A stretch of DNA of 64,000 nucleotides from NCBI RefSeq assembly GCF_958979055.1, contig NC_084888.1, forward strand, positions 2,498,001 through 2,562,000, read 5' to 3'. Of this stretch, positions 1-10,130 are shown in pieces (within the stretch, counting starts at the first letter, position 1; each line of letters begins with the position of its first letter). This DNA is from Alnus glutinosa. Lineage: Eukaryota > Streptophyta > Magnoliopsida > Fagales > Betulaceae. The notes under the pieces were generated by a model. The model was not told the DNA's origin. It searched no databases and saw only the letters and a list, made by a program, of their open reading frames with translations. The position numbers and the translations under genes were made by a program.

Positions 1-835
1 CTTTGGGTTCTTTGCATCTTCGGAGTAGATCTACGCTGGGTGGGTCTCCTTCGGCGCACTCATGCCCCGCCCGTGGCCTCGCCGGCTTGCTCCAATCATC
101 ACTGTCGTCGCCGTTTCTGTGAGTGGCTGCCGCGCCAGTGTGCGTGGCTATTTTGGTTCCTTTTTACCTTTGGTTGTAGATCTACAGTATTTGGGTCCTC
201 CATCTCATGCACGTGCCTCACCGGGGGTCTCCTGTGGTGTTCCGGATATTCCCCATAGTCGGCGCAGCTGCAGGTGACCGCCACGGGCCGTTCCGGCGCG
301 CGTGGCCGAAGGTGTTTTCAAAGTTTCAGTGTTAGATCTACGGTGTTTGGGACCGTTTCTCCACGCACGCGCCGCTCTATGGGCTTCTTCAGCTGATTCC
401 GCTCCTTCGGCTGGCTCTCCGACATCTGCAGCTGGGCGCGTGGCTCCATGCACCACTGCCGGAGTGCGTGGCTTCACACGTCGCCACCGTTGCAAATTTT
501 TTTTTTTTTTTTTTTTTCCCCTTGTAGCTCTAGATTTTCCTTGTATTTTGGGTTTGTTTTCGGCTTCTGTGGGTTTGGGTCTTTGGGTGTTTTTGTTTGG
601 GAGGGTTGTTTGGAGTTCATGTGGGTTTTGGGGGGTTTGTTGGGTTGGATTACTTTAGGGTCTTGTTTGGGTGTTTGTCGGGGGCTTCTTTTTTTTCTTT
701 TTTCTTTTTGGGTATTGGGTTTCTTGTGGGTTTTGCTTGGGTCGGTGTTGAGGCTATTATTTCTTGTATACTCCGTGTGTACTAGGGGTGCCTTACGCTG
801 TTATTTATAAAATATGCACTTACTTATCAAAAAAA
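1..835 (+). mobile_element. L1-type LINE 3' end with GC-rich head
   Basis: From about 500 the sequence is T/G-rich and ends with the motif TTGTATACTCCGTGTGTACT, then ACTTATCAAAAAAA. The same terminal motif recurs at 1,260-1,360, which marks the 3' end of a plant L1 LINE inserted in the plus orientation. Positions 26-480 are GC-rich and hold three imperfect units of about 152 bp, each beginning with AGATCTAC. I cannot tell whether that head belongs to the LINE or to another element. The LINE lies inside a copia element: copia-like coding sequence starts directly after the A-run. No intact reverse transcriptase is present. Confidence 0.6.
26..480 (+). repeat. Three imperfect ~152-bp tandem units
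   Basis: Units start near 26, 176 and 330. Each begins with AGATCTAC, followed by a G/T stretch and then CATGC or CACGC and GC-rich sequence. Between units the sequences diverge considerably, so the duplication is old or the units are modular. The block ends at a T-run (about 497-518) that joins the LINE tail. Confidence 0.5.
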
Positions 836-2710
836 CATATTGTATTGTCCTTCGGCATCAGCAAACTTATTATCTATTAATAAATTCTACAAAGATAATA
901 AGAGCTGGTTTGCTCTTACTGATGTTGATTTTATTGTGAATGATAACTTGAGTGGAATAGTGCTGCTCCATGGCCCTAGTGAGGATGGGCTATATCCCAT
1001 CAAACTGCATCCCAAGTCTTTGAATAAATGTAGCGGGTTCACTACCCTACTTGGTGTCAAAACCACTAACATGGTTTGGCATCAACGTTTGGGTCACCCG
1101 TTTGGCTCTATGGTGGGGTTTTGGGAAAAAGGGGTAAGAGGATGAGACTGTGGCTTACCTCTCTGCCCATGAGGAGGAGCATTTGCGGGAGATAAGCTTG
1201 AGGGGTGTGAGTTTTAGGGGTTTAGGGGCTGTTTTTGTTTTGTAGGTTGTTGTCTGGGGTGGGTCGGTAGTGAGGTTTTTGTTTCTTGTATACTCAGTGT
1301 GTATTAGGGGCTCCTTACGCTGTTATTTATAAAATCTGCAATTACTTATATAAAAAAAAGCTAATAATGTGGCCACCATCCAGTCCATCATGACAAAATT
1401 GCAGGATGACTTTGCCATTAAAGACCTTGGTTCCGTCTCCTACTTCCTTGGCATCCAGACTTTACTGGACTTCACTTACGGTAGGCCAAGAAGATCCAGG
1501 ATCTCCTCACCAGAGCCAGCATGATTGATTCCAAGCCGTACCACACTCCCTGCACTGCCGGCTCAAAAATGTCCCAAGTTTGATGGGGAAGTGCTTCCCA
1601 ATCCTACTGAATACCGCCACATTGTTGGAGCTCTTCAATATGTCACCCTCACACATCCGGACATCGCCTACTTCGTCAATCAGCTGTGTCAGCACATGCA
1701 CACCCTAACATCTACTCACTGGACAGTAGCTAAAAGAGTGCTTCGTTACTTTAAAGGGACCATTGACTTCGGCCTTCACTACACCACAGTTGAACTCCAA
1801 CTCATGTGGTTTTCCGACTCTAATTGGGCCGGAAACCCAGACGATCGCCGCTCCACCACCAGCTTCGGTATCTTCCTAGGGCCCAATCTTCTATCCTGGT
1901 CTACAAAGAAACAACATGTTGTTTCCAGATCTAGCACAGAAGCTGAGTATCGCATCATGGCCCTTGCAACGGCTGACCTCTACTAGCTCCTCATGCTCTT
2001 CCGAGAATTGCAGATATCCCTTCCATCACCACCAACCATCTAGTGTGACAACTCAGGCGCATTGTCTTTGGCTACCAGCGCAGTCTCGTATGCCTGCACC
2101 ACGCATATTGAAGTCGACGTGTATTTCATCCTGGAAAAGGTCACCAACCGCGACATCCAACTACGTTACCTCTCCACACTTGATTGACATCTTCACCAAA
2201 CGCCTCACTGCCGATTGGTTCCGTTTCTTGCATGACAAACTTCTGGTCGTCCCTCCCATTAGTTTGCCCAAGGTGGGAGGGGGAGGGGTGTTAAGTATAC
2301 AAGTCAAACCGAACCATCCTCAGCCAACTCAGCCGCCACTACAGCAGACAAACCCTACACTACAGCCTCAACCTCACTCGGTGACAGCAGACAAACCCTA
2401 AAGTAGTCAGCCGTGATTCAAGGAAGACTTCCTAAACTGGACAACAGAATATCCTCACCATATCAGACCTACAACAACTAGCATATCTCTGGATCCTCTC
2501 ATTAATCCTATTCCTCTCCATACACACCAACGACTTTATTGCCTTTAGGACAGGATACTACTTACCATATTTAACCTATGTAATTATAGAATAAACCTTT
2601 GTAATTGTAGAATGCCATATACGCAGCACCCTGTATAAATCTATATATACTGTATCAATATCAAAACCTAAGCATCAAGTGCTAAGGCCTTTTACCCTAA
2701 TATTTCTCAA
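836..2710 (+). mobile_element. Ty1/copia LTR retrotransposon fossil
   Basis: Recognisable parts, in order, are a gag-pre-integrase segment (about 840-1,105), the end of the reverse transcriptase and the RNase H region (about 1,370-1,990), a purine-rich tract just before 2,289, and a 3' LTR beginning TGTTAAG at 2,289 and ending near 2,710. The element is incomplete and clearly broken. It was hit by two LINE insertions, one upstream of 836 and one at about 1,110-1,363. Its 5' part lies outside the window or is lost. Its 3' LTR abuts sequence homologous to intron 3 of the F-box gene at 13.6-18.3 kb, so it probably sits within or at the edge of that intron in the duplicate. Confidence 0.85.
1110..1363 (+). 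mobile_element. Second L1 3' end inserted in the copia element
   Basis: About 250 bp ending with the same LINE terminal motif (TTGTATACTCAGTGTGTATT, then ATTACTTATATAAAAAAAA). It splits the copia sequence between the gag-pre-integrase and reverse transcriptase parts. The copy is heavily 5'-truncated. The 5' boundary is approximate. Confidence 0.65.
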
Positions 2711-3029
2711 AGTTTACAATTGCCTCCTTTTATGAGAAGTGCACTCCCATTCTTATTGAGTGATTAAGAACCAATTTTCTGTTTTAGGAAAGTGGACTGT
2801 TCTAGGATAATATAGAAGCAAGCTATTAATGATCTGAGAGATTACCCTGGTTGACACATTTGAAATTTTAGCAATTTTAATACTAGTTTGGATTACTTAC
2901 TCTTTCTTGCAATTGAAATCTTCTGTCTTCTATTATTTTTAGCTGAGCACTATCTGAAATCTTTTCTTTCTCTTGATCTTATGCTTGTTTGGATATAGCT
3001 GACTTCCTTAATGATTTCCTCATGAAAAG

Positions 3030-4645
3030 GAATGCGAGTTGCAGAAGTTCAAGCTTCCAGAACCTGTTCTTTGTGTTGGAGGAATTTTGCAGATTGAGTT
3101 GCTGGGTAGTGTCCACAGATGTGACATAGATGGCCTATTCTATATATGGTTTGTTTCATACGTTCCTTTTTTCATAATTTATGTTTAATACTGATTTGTG
3201 GTTATACTATGGAGGATTTAGTTGGCCCATGTAATGCAAAATTTTTTGATCAACAAGATCAGTACTATAAGGCCAACACACACACACACACACACAAAAA
3301 ATACTGCACTGCTACTTGTAAATTATAATCTATTATATGCACCACTATTTGTAATTTTTTTTAAAAAAGTGATGTTGTATATTTTCTCATACTTCCGGTT
3401 CATACATGTTCATTTTTGTGAATTGGCCAACAAGAGGTAAATTATAAAAATAAAAGGGGGAGAGGATGGACAACAAGATCTGTATCTTCCGTCACCAGTT
3501 TGCTGCTTGGTTTGCCTCCACCACTTTCACATATATCAGTAAATTTTGGAAATTTATTTCATCCACATGGGGAGATTTTTATAGTAATAGCTCATGCTCT
3601 CAAATCTCGTAGTTTGATTATTTTTTCTCTAGTTTTATTTTCAGGTCCCTGTTAACACTTTTGATATTAGCCTAAGCTTTTGTGAGAATGATGATGCAAT
3701 CAAATAATAAAAAGAAACAAAAGAAAAAGATATGGGCTACTTCGAGAGAGCCTTGGTCTCTAAAACAACCACAAAGGTCTAGGTTTTCATAATATTTAAC
3801 ATGCTTATTCCTTGAGTAGGATTACACTTAAATAGATGACAGCTAAGTCATAAGACATAACCATTAGGTCTAGCTGTTATAACACAATGTAGGAAAATAA
3901 ACTAAGAAGAAAATAACTAATAGAAAATACATCCCTTATTAAACTAAATACTTAAGGAAATAATATATGGAGATTATACTCCTTATTCACTGCTGTCTTG
4001 GGGATTCGGTACTGCCACGTGTATTGCCACATAAGCCATAAAATTCTGAACGTGTCAAATGACTATGGACTGGCTTAGCTGTCACATATCTAAGCTTTAG
4101 ATTCTGTTAGTTTCTGTGGAATATGAATTTTTGGAAAGTGTGCCAATGGAGTCTGTTGCAAGGATAGTATAATTATTGCAGTACTGTATGCTATCATGTA
4201 CATAACATGCATGGTTCTACATAATCAATCCTTGTAATCCAGCCTTTCTGCCCTCACAGCATTCTACAAAATAAGGGCCTATTGGGGCAATTTTTTTCTT
4301 TCCAAATTAATATTTTGCGTGACATTCTTCTTGTGCTGCAAATAAACGAAAGGCAGAAAGTTGTATATAGTTTTAAGTTTGATGCACTTTATTGCAAATT
4401 GCAGCATATCTTATGTTCAAGCTGTGGGGCGGTCCTTATCACCAGCATTTGGTGTAGAAATTCTTGAACCATCTGGGAAGTTTGTCTTGAAGAATGACAT
4501 GAAGCACAAGCCTCATACCCACCCGAGCTTACCTGAGGATGAGCCCGGTGAAATCTCTGCTGATCTCTTGCAGAGACGTCTCAGGGAAATGTTATATGAA
4601 TTTGGTGAAGAGGAAAACGAAGCATGGGACGCAGATGATCTCTGA
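3030..4645 (+). CDS. F-box protein At4g00755-like, 3' half (last two exons only)
   Basis: Two exons are visible: 3,030-3,148 and 4,405-4,645. The first has exactly the same length and phase as exon 4 of the complete gene at 13,653-18,256 and encodes the conserved core QKFKLPEPVLCVGGILQIEL. The second restarts with the shared VGRSLSPAFGVEIL block, then ends in an acidic tail (about 50 residues after FVLKND). Both exons are open and the splice sites look usable. The F-box exons 1-3 are not in the window; a copia element occupies the upstream side. Either the gene continues left of the window with the copia element in intron 3, or this is a 5'-truncated duplicate. The second option would make it a pseudogene. 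Introns, the 3' flank and spacing all align with the complete copy. Confidence 0.6.
3280..3297 (+). repeat. (CA)n microsatellite
   Basis: A short CA run inside the last intron of the partial F-box copy. The corresponding place in the complete copy (about 16,710) has a C-run followed by an A-run. Confidence 0.8.
3692..4057. mobile_element. Solo LTR, 366 bp, TSD AATGA
   Basis: The insert begins TGATGCAA, ends GTGTCA and is flanked on both sides by AATGA (3,687-3,691 and 4,058-4,062). The second F-box copy has an uninterrupted sequence here (about 17,590, AGAATGACTAGGGACTGG), an empty-site comparison. TG...CA ends plus a 5-bp duplication mark a solo LTR. The family is unassigned. The perfect target duplication suggests moderate or recent age. 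Confidence 0.8.
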
Positions 4646-4896
4646 ATTTGTTATATATTGTATCTACTTAATCACAACCCCCCCTCCCTCCTTTTCCAAA
4701 ACAAAACAAGGGATGCTATTGAACTGAATTTGGCTCAAGTTTCTTGTCTCTTAAGGCCTTTCCATATGAAGGATTATATCAGAAAATCCTTCTTTCTTCC
4801 TATGCAGTCCTTCTATCAAGAGTTGTATAGCCTTGAATATTGTTTTTTTCTCGTGTAGTGGTATTAACGATATTGTAAGTCTTTTTCCTATTAGAA

Positions 4897-4942
4897 ATTG
4901 TTAAGACATTACTTATCAAAAAAAATATATTGTTAAGACTTT
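4897..4942 (+). mobile_element. Extremely short L1 insertion (about 18 bp) with target duplication
   Basis: ATTGTTAAGACATT (4,897-4,910) and ATTGTTAAGACTTT (4,929-4,942) flank ACTTATCAAAAAAAATAT. The enclosed piece matches the extreme 3' end of the LINEs at 1-835 and 1,110-1,363 (ACTTATCAAAAAAA). The paralogous F-box flank at about 18,490 lacks it. It reads as target-primed reverse transcription that stopped almost at once. Confidence 0.65.
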
Positions 4943-5009
4943 ACGTCTATTTAAGGTGAGCGAGAATTTTGTGACAAACGGTTCATCACTGTTCATCTCT
5001 ATGTACTTG

Positions 5010-5925
5010 AAAAGGAATTACAAACTAAAGCCAAAGCTAAGCTTTAGGCTTAACAAAAAAAAAAATTATAACAAATTAGGGCTGGGCAACCCAACAATAA
5101 ACACGAGAGAAAGCAGACAAGACAGTGCATCAAATGAATGATGTGGACCTATTGATTCTTGGCACGAATGTCAAGAACTTATGCCACCAACAAAAGTGGT
5201 TAAAGGTGTGTATAGAATTCTGATGTGAACCCTACCCAAACATCTGGCGAGTAACAACTACAAGAAACATTGAGAAAAGACATAAAATAAAAAGGCTAGA
5301 AATAATACAAGCAAAACAGCAAAACCAGCACAGTGGAGCGGAAGACAGCAGATGAGGTGGTAAACAGCCAAATGCATGGCAGAAAGCCGTCTACACGTTG
5401 ACGCGTGAGAGATGCACCAGCGAGTGAGATCTACTCGCAAGCGCGTATGGGCCGCATGCTAGCTGGATGGAGACAGGACCGGTGGCAAATGGAAGTGGTG
5501 AAGCAGATGAGCACAGTGGAGTGGCGCGTCTGATTGTAAAGCTTCCTAAAGTTGATAGATCTGAGTTTGAAAAACATATCCAAAAACTTCAAAAAAGTGA
5601 TGGATTCGTGGATAGGAACGGTTGGGCGAGGTAGAATTTGAATGATTGGTGATGGAAGAGCCAACATAGCTGATATTCAAAGATAATACCTCAAAAGAGG
5701 TAGATACAGCCTCCAAAGAGGCAGATATGGCCTTTGAGAAGGCGGTTTGAGCCTCAAAAGAGGTTGGAAATGGAGGGGGAGGGAAGTAAAGGGGAAGGGG
5801 GAGGAGGAGGGAGTGGATTTCACTACCTCCTCCTCAATAGCCATAGTTATTGGTGGAGATGTCTTCAGGAGAGAGAACGAAGCATTTCACCTCTCAGTTT
5901 CGTTCGCTCACCCATGTACATGTAT
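5010..5925 (-). mobile_element. Non-LTR retroposon, family B, minus strand
   Basis: Relative to the other F-box copy this ~0.9-kb block is inserted. Its minus-strand 3' part (5,040-5,480) is homologous to 42,890-43,260 on the plus strand. Shared words are TGTTTGGGTA, CCAAGAATCAATAGG/AAAAATCAATAGG and CATCATTCATTTGATGCA. The 5' part (minus strand) has a short A/G/C-rich region and a run of ~22-bp imperfect repeats at 5,660-5,770 based on CCTCAAAAGAGG. No enzyme domain is visible, so it is a LINE-derived or SINE-like passenger. Ends near ATGTAC on both sides are approximate. Confidence 0.55.
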
Positions 5926-6254
5926 TATTGGGATTTGCTTTGTTGACATTTGATGAGGACTCAAATTTTGGTCAGCCCTTCATCACAATGTTGATATAGT
6001 ATTCACTAGTACGAAAGGCCTAAAATTGTGGATATGTTTTTCAAGAGTATTTTTTTTTGTTTTTTCTTTGAAAAAATATTTTAACGTGTGACATAAAGGT
6101 AAAGATAATTTTTAGAGTTCTATGTATTAAGTTGTTTATTAATATTTTTGTTTTAAAAACAAAAAACAGAAAGGATAAAGAAAAAGTTTGATCAAACCAA
6201 TTGTTTTAATGTGACATAAGGGTGAAAAGACCTGACATTTTCACCGAGCTCCTT

Positions 6255-6398
6255 ATGTGTGCTGAGGAGATTGAGCGTGGAATTATCATAGCCGAGAGTG
6301 CTTTTGATCTCTTTGGAATACACACTAAAAAGATAAAGCGGCACCTGAATGATCGAGAATTAAGCAAACATCATGAACCATCGGCCAAGAGCACTTAA
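6255..6398 (+). other. Short unassigned open stretch (47 codons)
   Basis: An ATG-started reading frame with gene-like composition, rich in acidic and basic residues, in an otherwise AT-rich spacer just left of the solo LTR pair. I do not recognise it. It could be an exon remnant of a gene or of a transposase. No ribosomal or splice context supports it as a stand-alone gene. Confidence 0.2.
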
Positions 6399-6423
6399 GA
6401 GTCCACAGCTAGAGCATGTGGTG

Positions 6424-8166
6424 TGGTAGCCGCAACCCGGCTACGTGGATTTTAAATTTATAAGTTTACCACTCACAATAGTACGTATCGATTGTACTAT
6501 AGTAAGAGTGATCGAACCACATAGATTATGGGTTGTTTTTGCATAATAGGGTATCTAAAGAGTGTATTTAACTTAACTTAAGAGTAAAAATAAAAGCAAA
6601 TGTTGTAGAATTGAAGCTACAACGAGTAAAATAAGAAAAGCGGGAAATGAAAACAAACTTAAAGGAAACTTAGGGTATTGATCTTATCCACTCCTCAACC
6701 GATGAAATGCTTAAGGTTTATATGGATCTTCCTAACATGCATGATATGAGCACGTAATGGGCGTCAACCATTACGACGACCTCGACATGAAAATACTTTA
6801 GTTAAGACGTAATCATAAAGCACCTAGTTTTACATTAAACAACTCCACATAAAGATTTAAACTACAATTGAAAAACGTTTACACTACTAACGGCGTGGAG
6901 TGATTAATGCTCCCTAGCTTACTACTTTACAACACATTCTAATAAGCATACACAATACATGCAAACCCTAACTAGGCCACAATGATAAGTTATCTAGTTT
7001 TACACCGATCGCATCACGTAAAAGTTACACTATAATTGAAAAACGGTTTAAACTACCAAATGTGTGAAACGACCGGTATTCCCTAGTATACCCTATAAGG
7101 TGATTCTAATAGGTAAACATAAATCATGTCAAATTAGAACCATTACAAAAGACATCGTTCTTGTTTCCAAGAACGTTGGTTTTACTTAAGAAATCTAAGA
7201 AAACTCATAGACAAGTTTAACTCTTTTTTATGAATAATTAGATTGGAATATTGAAAACAAAACATTTTAGCATGGGTTTTGAGATCCTCTAACCCTTAAC
7301 AATCATCACACATCTCAAGAAAATCCTAAGAACCTCAAGAACACTTCATGGTTTTTTGGAAAGGATTTTGATCAAACCCTAAGAACTAATTTAGCTATAC
7401 ATGAAGTAAACTAAACTACACATGTAATCTAAGGAAAACAGTAAAGGAAACAAGATTAAAATGAACTAAAAACAACTATATTAAAATCATAAAATTCGGA
7501 TTACATAAAGGAAGGAAAAACTAAACTAAAACTTAAAGAACAAAGAAGAGAAAGCAAAGGAAACAAGCTCTTTGGATTTCGGTCTAGGGAGTAGCATCAA
7601 AGTAAACTAAAAACACAAGAATTTAAGTTGATATACCTGAGAAAATCCGAAACCCCCAAAAGATGCATAAACTAACCTAAAACCCTAATCTCATATATAT
7701 AGAGATTTAATTTACAAAGGAGACATCAAAGATTGATTTTTGGCCGCACAAAGTAGTGTCGACATCCTCTGTGAACCGCCCAAATTGGATTAATTTCATC
7801 CACACAAAGCATGTCGACATCCTAAGATTTTCTCGGAAAATATCAAGGTTCGATCAATCAACTTCGCGACTGCATAAATAATCGATTGATCGACTTTGGA
7901 TCGATCGATTTTCTTCGACTGATGATGCGATCGATTTGCCTTGGTCAATTTTTCATCTTTTCAGGATCAACCTCAAACTCTAAAAATGACCAAATTGCCA
8001 TTGATGTATTTTCAGGTATAATTCAAGTGTTTTGAACTAGATTTCAACTAAGACCTAAAAATAAGACATAAAATAAAACTACAACAAAACGTTATATATA
8101 CAACACAAACTAGGTCTAACAAATGCAAATTAAAGGGTCTTCAATCGAATAATTCAAGACTTATCA
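6424..8166. mobile_element. Solo LTR 1, 1,743 bp, TSD TGGTG
   Basis: The block begins TGGTAGCC, ends ACTTATCA and is bracketed by TGGTG at 6,419-6,423 and 8,167-8,171. TG...CA ends, a 5-bp duplication and no coding capacity fit a solo LTR of a large-LTR family. It resembles solo LTR 2 in layout (a GTGATTTTAAAT-like start, a 'TCGA...CACA' box, an AAATGCAAATTAAA-like tail), so both may be one superfamily, possibly Ty3/gypsy Tat/Ogre type. That lineage call is inference. Confidence 0.75.
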
Positions 8167-8192
8167 TGGTGCGAGTGTCCATGGTTGCCGGT

Positions 8193-9495
8193 TGATGTGA
8201 ATTTTAAATGTACTCGTTTGTAATAAAGTGTTTTGCAAGTGCGATGTCGATCTCACAGGGAATTGTGTTTATGAAAAACAATTTTATGTCTAAACTAATT
8301 AAATCCTAACCTAGTTCCAAAACAATTTGATTTTGGTAAATAAAAGAAAAACATAAATAAAATAAAACCAAAATAAAACAAAACAAAAAGGTACTAAGGT
8401 TTTAGAATCCACACTCACTGAATCATAACAACATACTCCATGTTCATCAATATTAATTCGAAGTTCTCACAATTAAAATCTTAAGTATGTTTTACTATGC
8501 TTCAAACAGTTAATCAAAACATTTCATGTATCCATTCTTTACACAAATCACAAAAGAAATCCAATTTAAATCAAAACATTAATTGTATTCGTAGAATAAA
8601 TCATAAGGGATATCAAATTGTTTTATAAATAAAAACCAAGCAATCAATTATGTGAAATTATCTCAAATCATCAAATGTATCCTTGAATCACAAAAGATAT
8701 CCAAGAATCATTCCACACATTGAAAAGAAGTAAAACAATTGAAATATTAAACCCAATAAAATCGGACAATAAAAACTTACATGGAAGTATTGTTGTTCTT
8801 CATTGGTGAAGCTTCATCATCAACCTTAGTTGAAAAATTAGCTACACATGGCTATGAAAAATAAATCCTAAACTAAAAAGAGAAGAATATATTTGGTCTC
8901 TAGCTTCTCACTATTTTTCTTGAGGCTTAGAGGTCTATTTATAGGGAGAAAACAAATCCTAGAAGCCCTAAAATTTCTAGTACAATCAGAGGTTAGTCTT
9001 CTAATTTGAGTAGGAGACTCAAAACAAAACTCAATCCAAGAAGGAAAATGACTCCAAATTCGTCCAGATTTGCGGTCTTTTATTTCAGGACACTTTTGAC
9101 ATAGTAGACGTCTGAATTAGGAAAATACTATTTCACAATGATTTGTAGAAAATTGAGATAGATTTCCAACGCCACTTGATTCACTTTAATCGAATATTTT
9201 AGCTGAAAGTTATGGCTAAAATACTATAACATATGCAAAATCTGAATTTTAATTCGATTTTGACTCCAATTAGAGAAATTTCGATTTAGTCATCTCCTTA
9301 ATTTGGTTGAACATAACCACATCATCTAGGTATTCTCAAAGTGTGCTTTCTTTCACTTTAAAGCTATTGTTTTCTCTTAATGACCTGCAAAATACTAAAA
9401 TACCAAAACTAACAAAAAACATTAAAAAATAACAAAACTAAAGGTTTAGTAAATGTAAATTAAAAGATCCACGTATGCAATATTTGGCACTCATC
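8193..9495. mobile_element. Solo LTR 2, 1,303 bp, TSD CCGGT
   Basis: It starts TGATGTGAATTTT, ends CACTCATCA and is flanked by CCGGT at 8,188-8,192 and 9,496-9,500. It carries a TCGATCTCACAGGGA box near its start, a motif seen in large plant gypsy-type LTRs. No coding region is present. Perfect target duplications suggest that it is not very old. It lies only 21 bp (8,172-8,192) beyond the duplication of solo LTR 1. Confidence 0.8.
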
Positions 9496-9547
9496 ACCGG
9501 TAGAGCCCAGAGCTAGAGCATGTGGTGCGAGTGTCCATGGTTGCCGG

Positions 9548-10130
9548 TGTCAAGTGTTGACCTTCCACATCTCTATTGCCTATTGTAGTGCGATTTAATG
9601 AGATACTTTTTCACGATTTTGTTTAAAAATAAATTTTTGACCTGCAAAATCATAAGGCCAAATGGACTCTTAAAATGGTTGCCATAACTTCTGACGGCTC
9701 TGGTTACTGTGGGTTGCACTTAATTGTGTACCTTCTTTCTGTATTATTATGCAAGTGCCCAAAATGAGTAGTTGGTAGCGAGAGCTGTAGGATCGGAATT
9801 TTTTGAAATTTCTTGCTCGAATTTTGGGAATGGGAGTAAGGTTGGGTGCGGTATTTACTTGCTCAGATAATCTGCTCACCTGCAAGAATTTTTAGAGGAT
9901 TCTTGTCTTGCAATGAAACTGCTTCATTGTATGGGATCTGAATCCCTCATCCAGAGTGATAACATATTAAAGTTTGAGTCACACAAGTCTCGCAAATATT
10001 CCCAAACCCAAAGTAGACTATGAGATTGTATATAATCATTTTTAAAAAAAAAATAAAAAATAAAATTAAGATTAATATACTTGGGAAAAAAAATCTATTG
10101 ATCAACCATATAAAAAAGGTGGATCAGAAG
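9548..10130. other. AT-rich spacer
   Basis: No gene recognised. Frames are short. Some sequence at 9,670-9,890 is open on the minus strand (71 codons), but I see no domain in it. A-runs at 10,040-10,070 precede the next LTR. Confidence 0.5.

Larger units (their letters stand above)
2716..6000 (+). repeat. Segmental duplicate of the F-box gene 3' half (copy 1)
   Basis: Homology to 16,140-18,625 begins just after the copia 3' LTR, in intron 3, and runs through both last exons, the intervening intron and about 350 bp of 3' flank. After an approximately 0.9-kb retroposon insertion (about 5,010-5,925) it resumes at 5,952 with GATGAGGAC. Copy 1 has its own insertions: a 366-bp solo LTR, an 18-bp LINE tail and the 0.9-kb retroposon. 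Copy 2 has different ones. This shows that all of these insertions came after the duplication. Confidence 0.8.
6377..9547 (+). repeat. 47-bp tandem duplication hosting two LTR insertions
   Basis: One 47-bp unit (agagtccacagct... to ...ttgccggt) is split into pieces at about 6,398-6,423, 8,167-8,192 and the CCGGT copies. A second unit (agagcccagagct... to ...ttgccggt) is intact at 9,501-9,547. Removing the two LTRs and one copy of each target duplication restores two adjacent 47-bp units that differ at about three positions. Confidence 0.75.
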
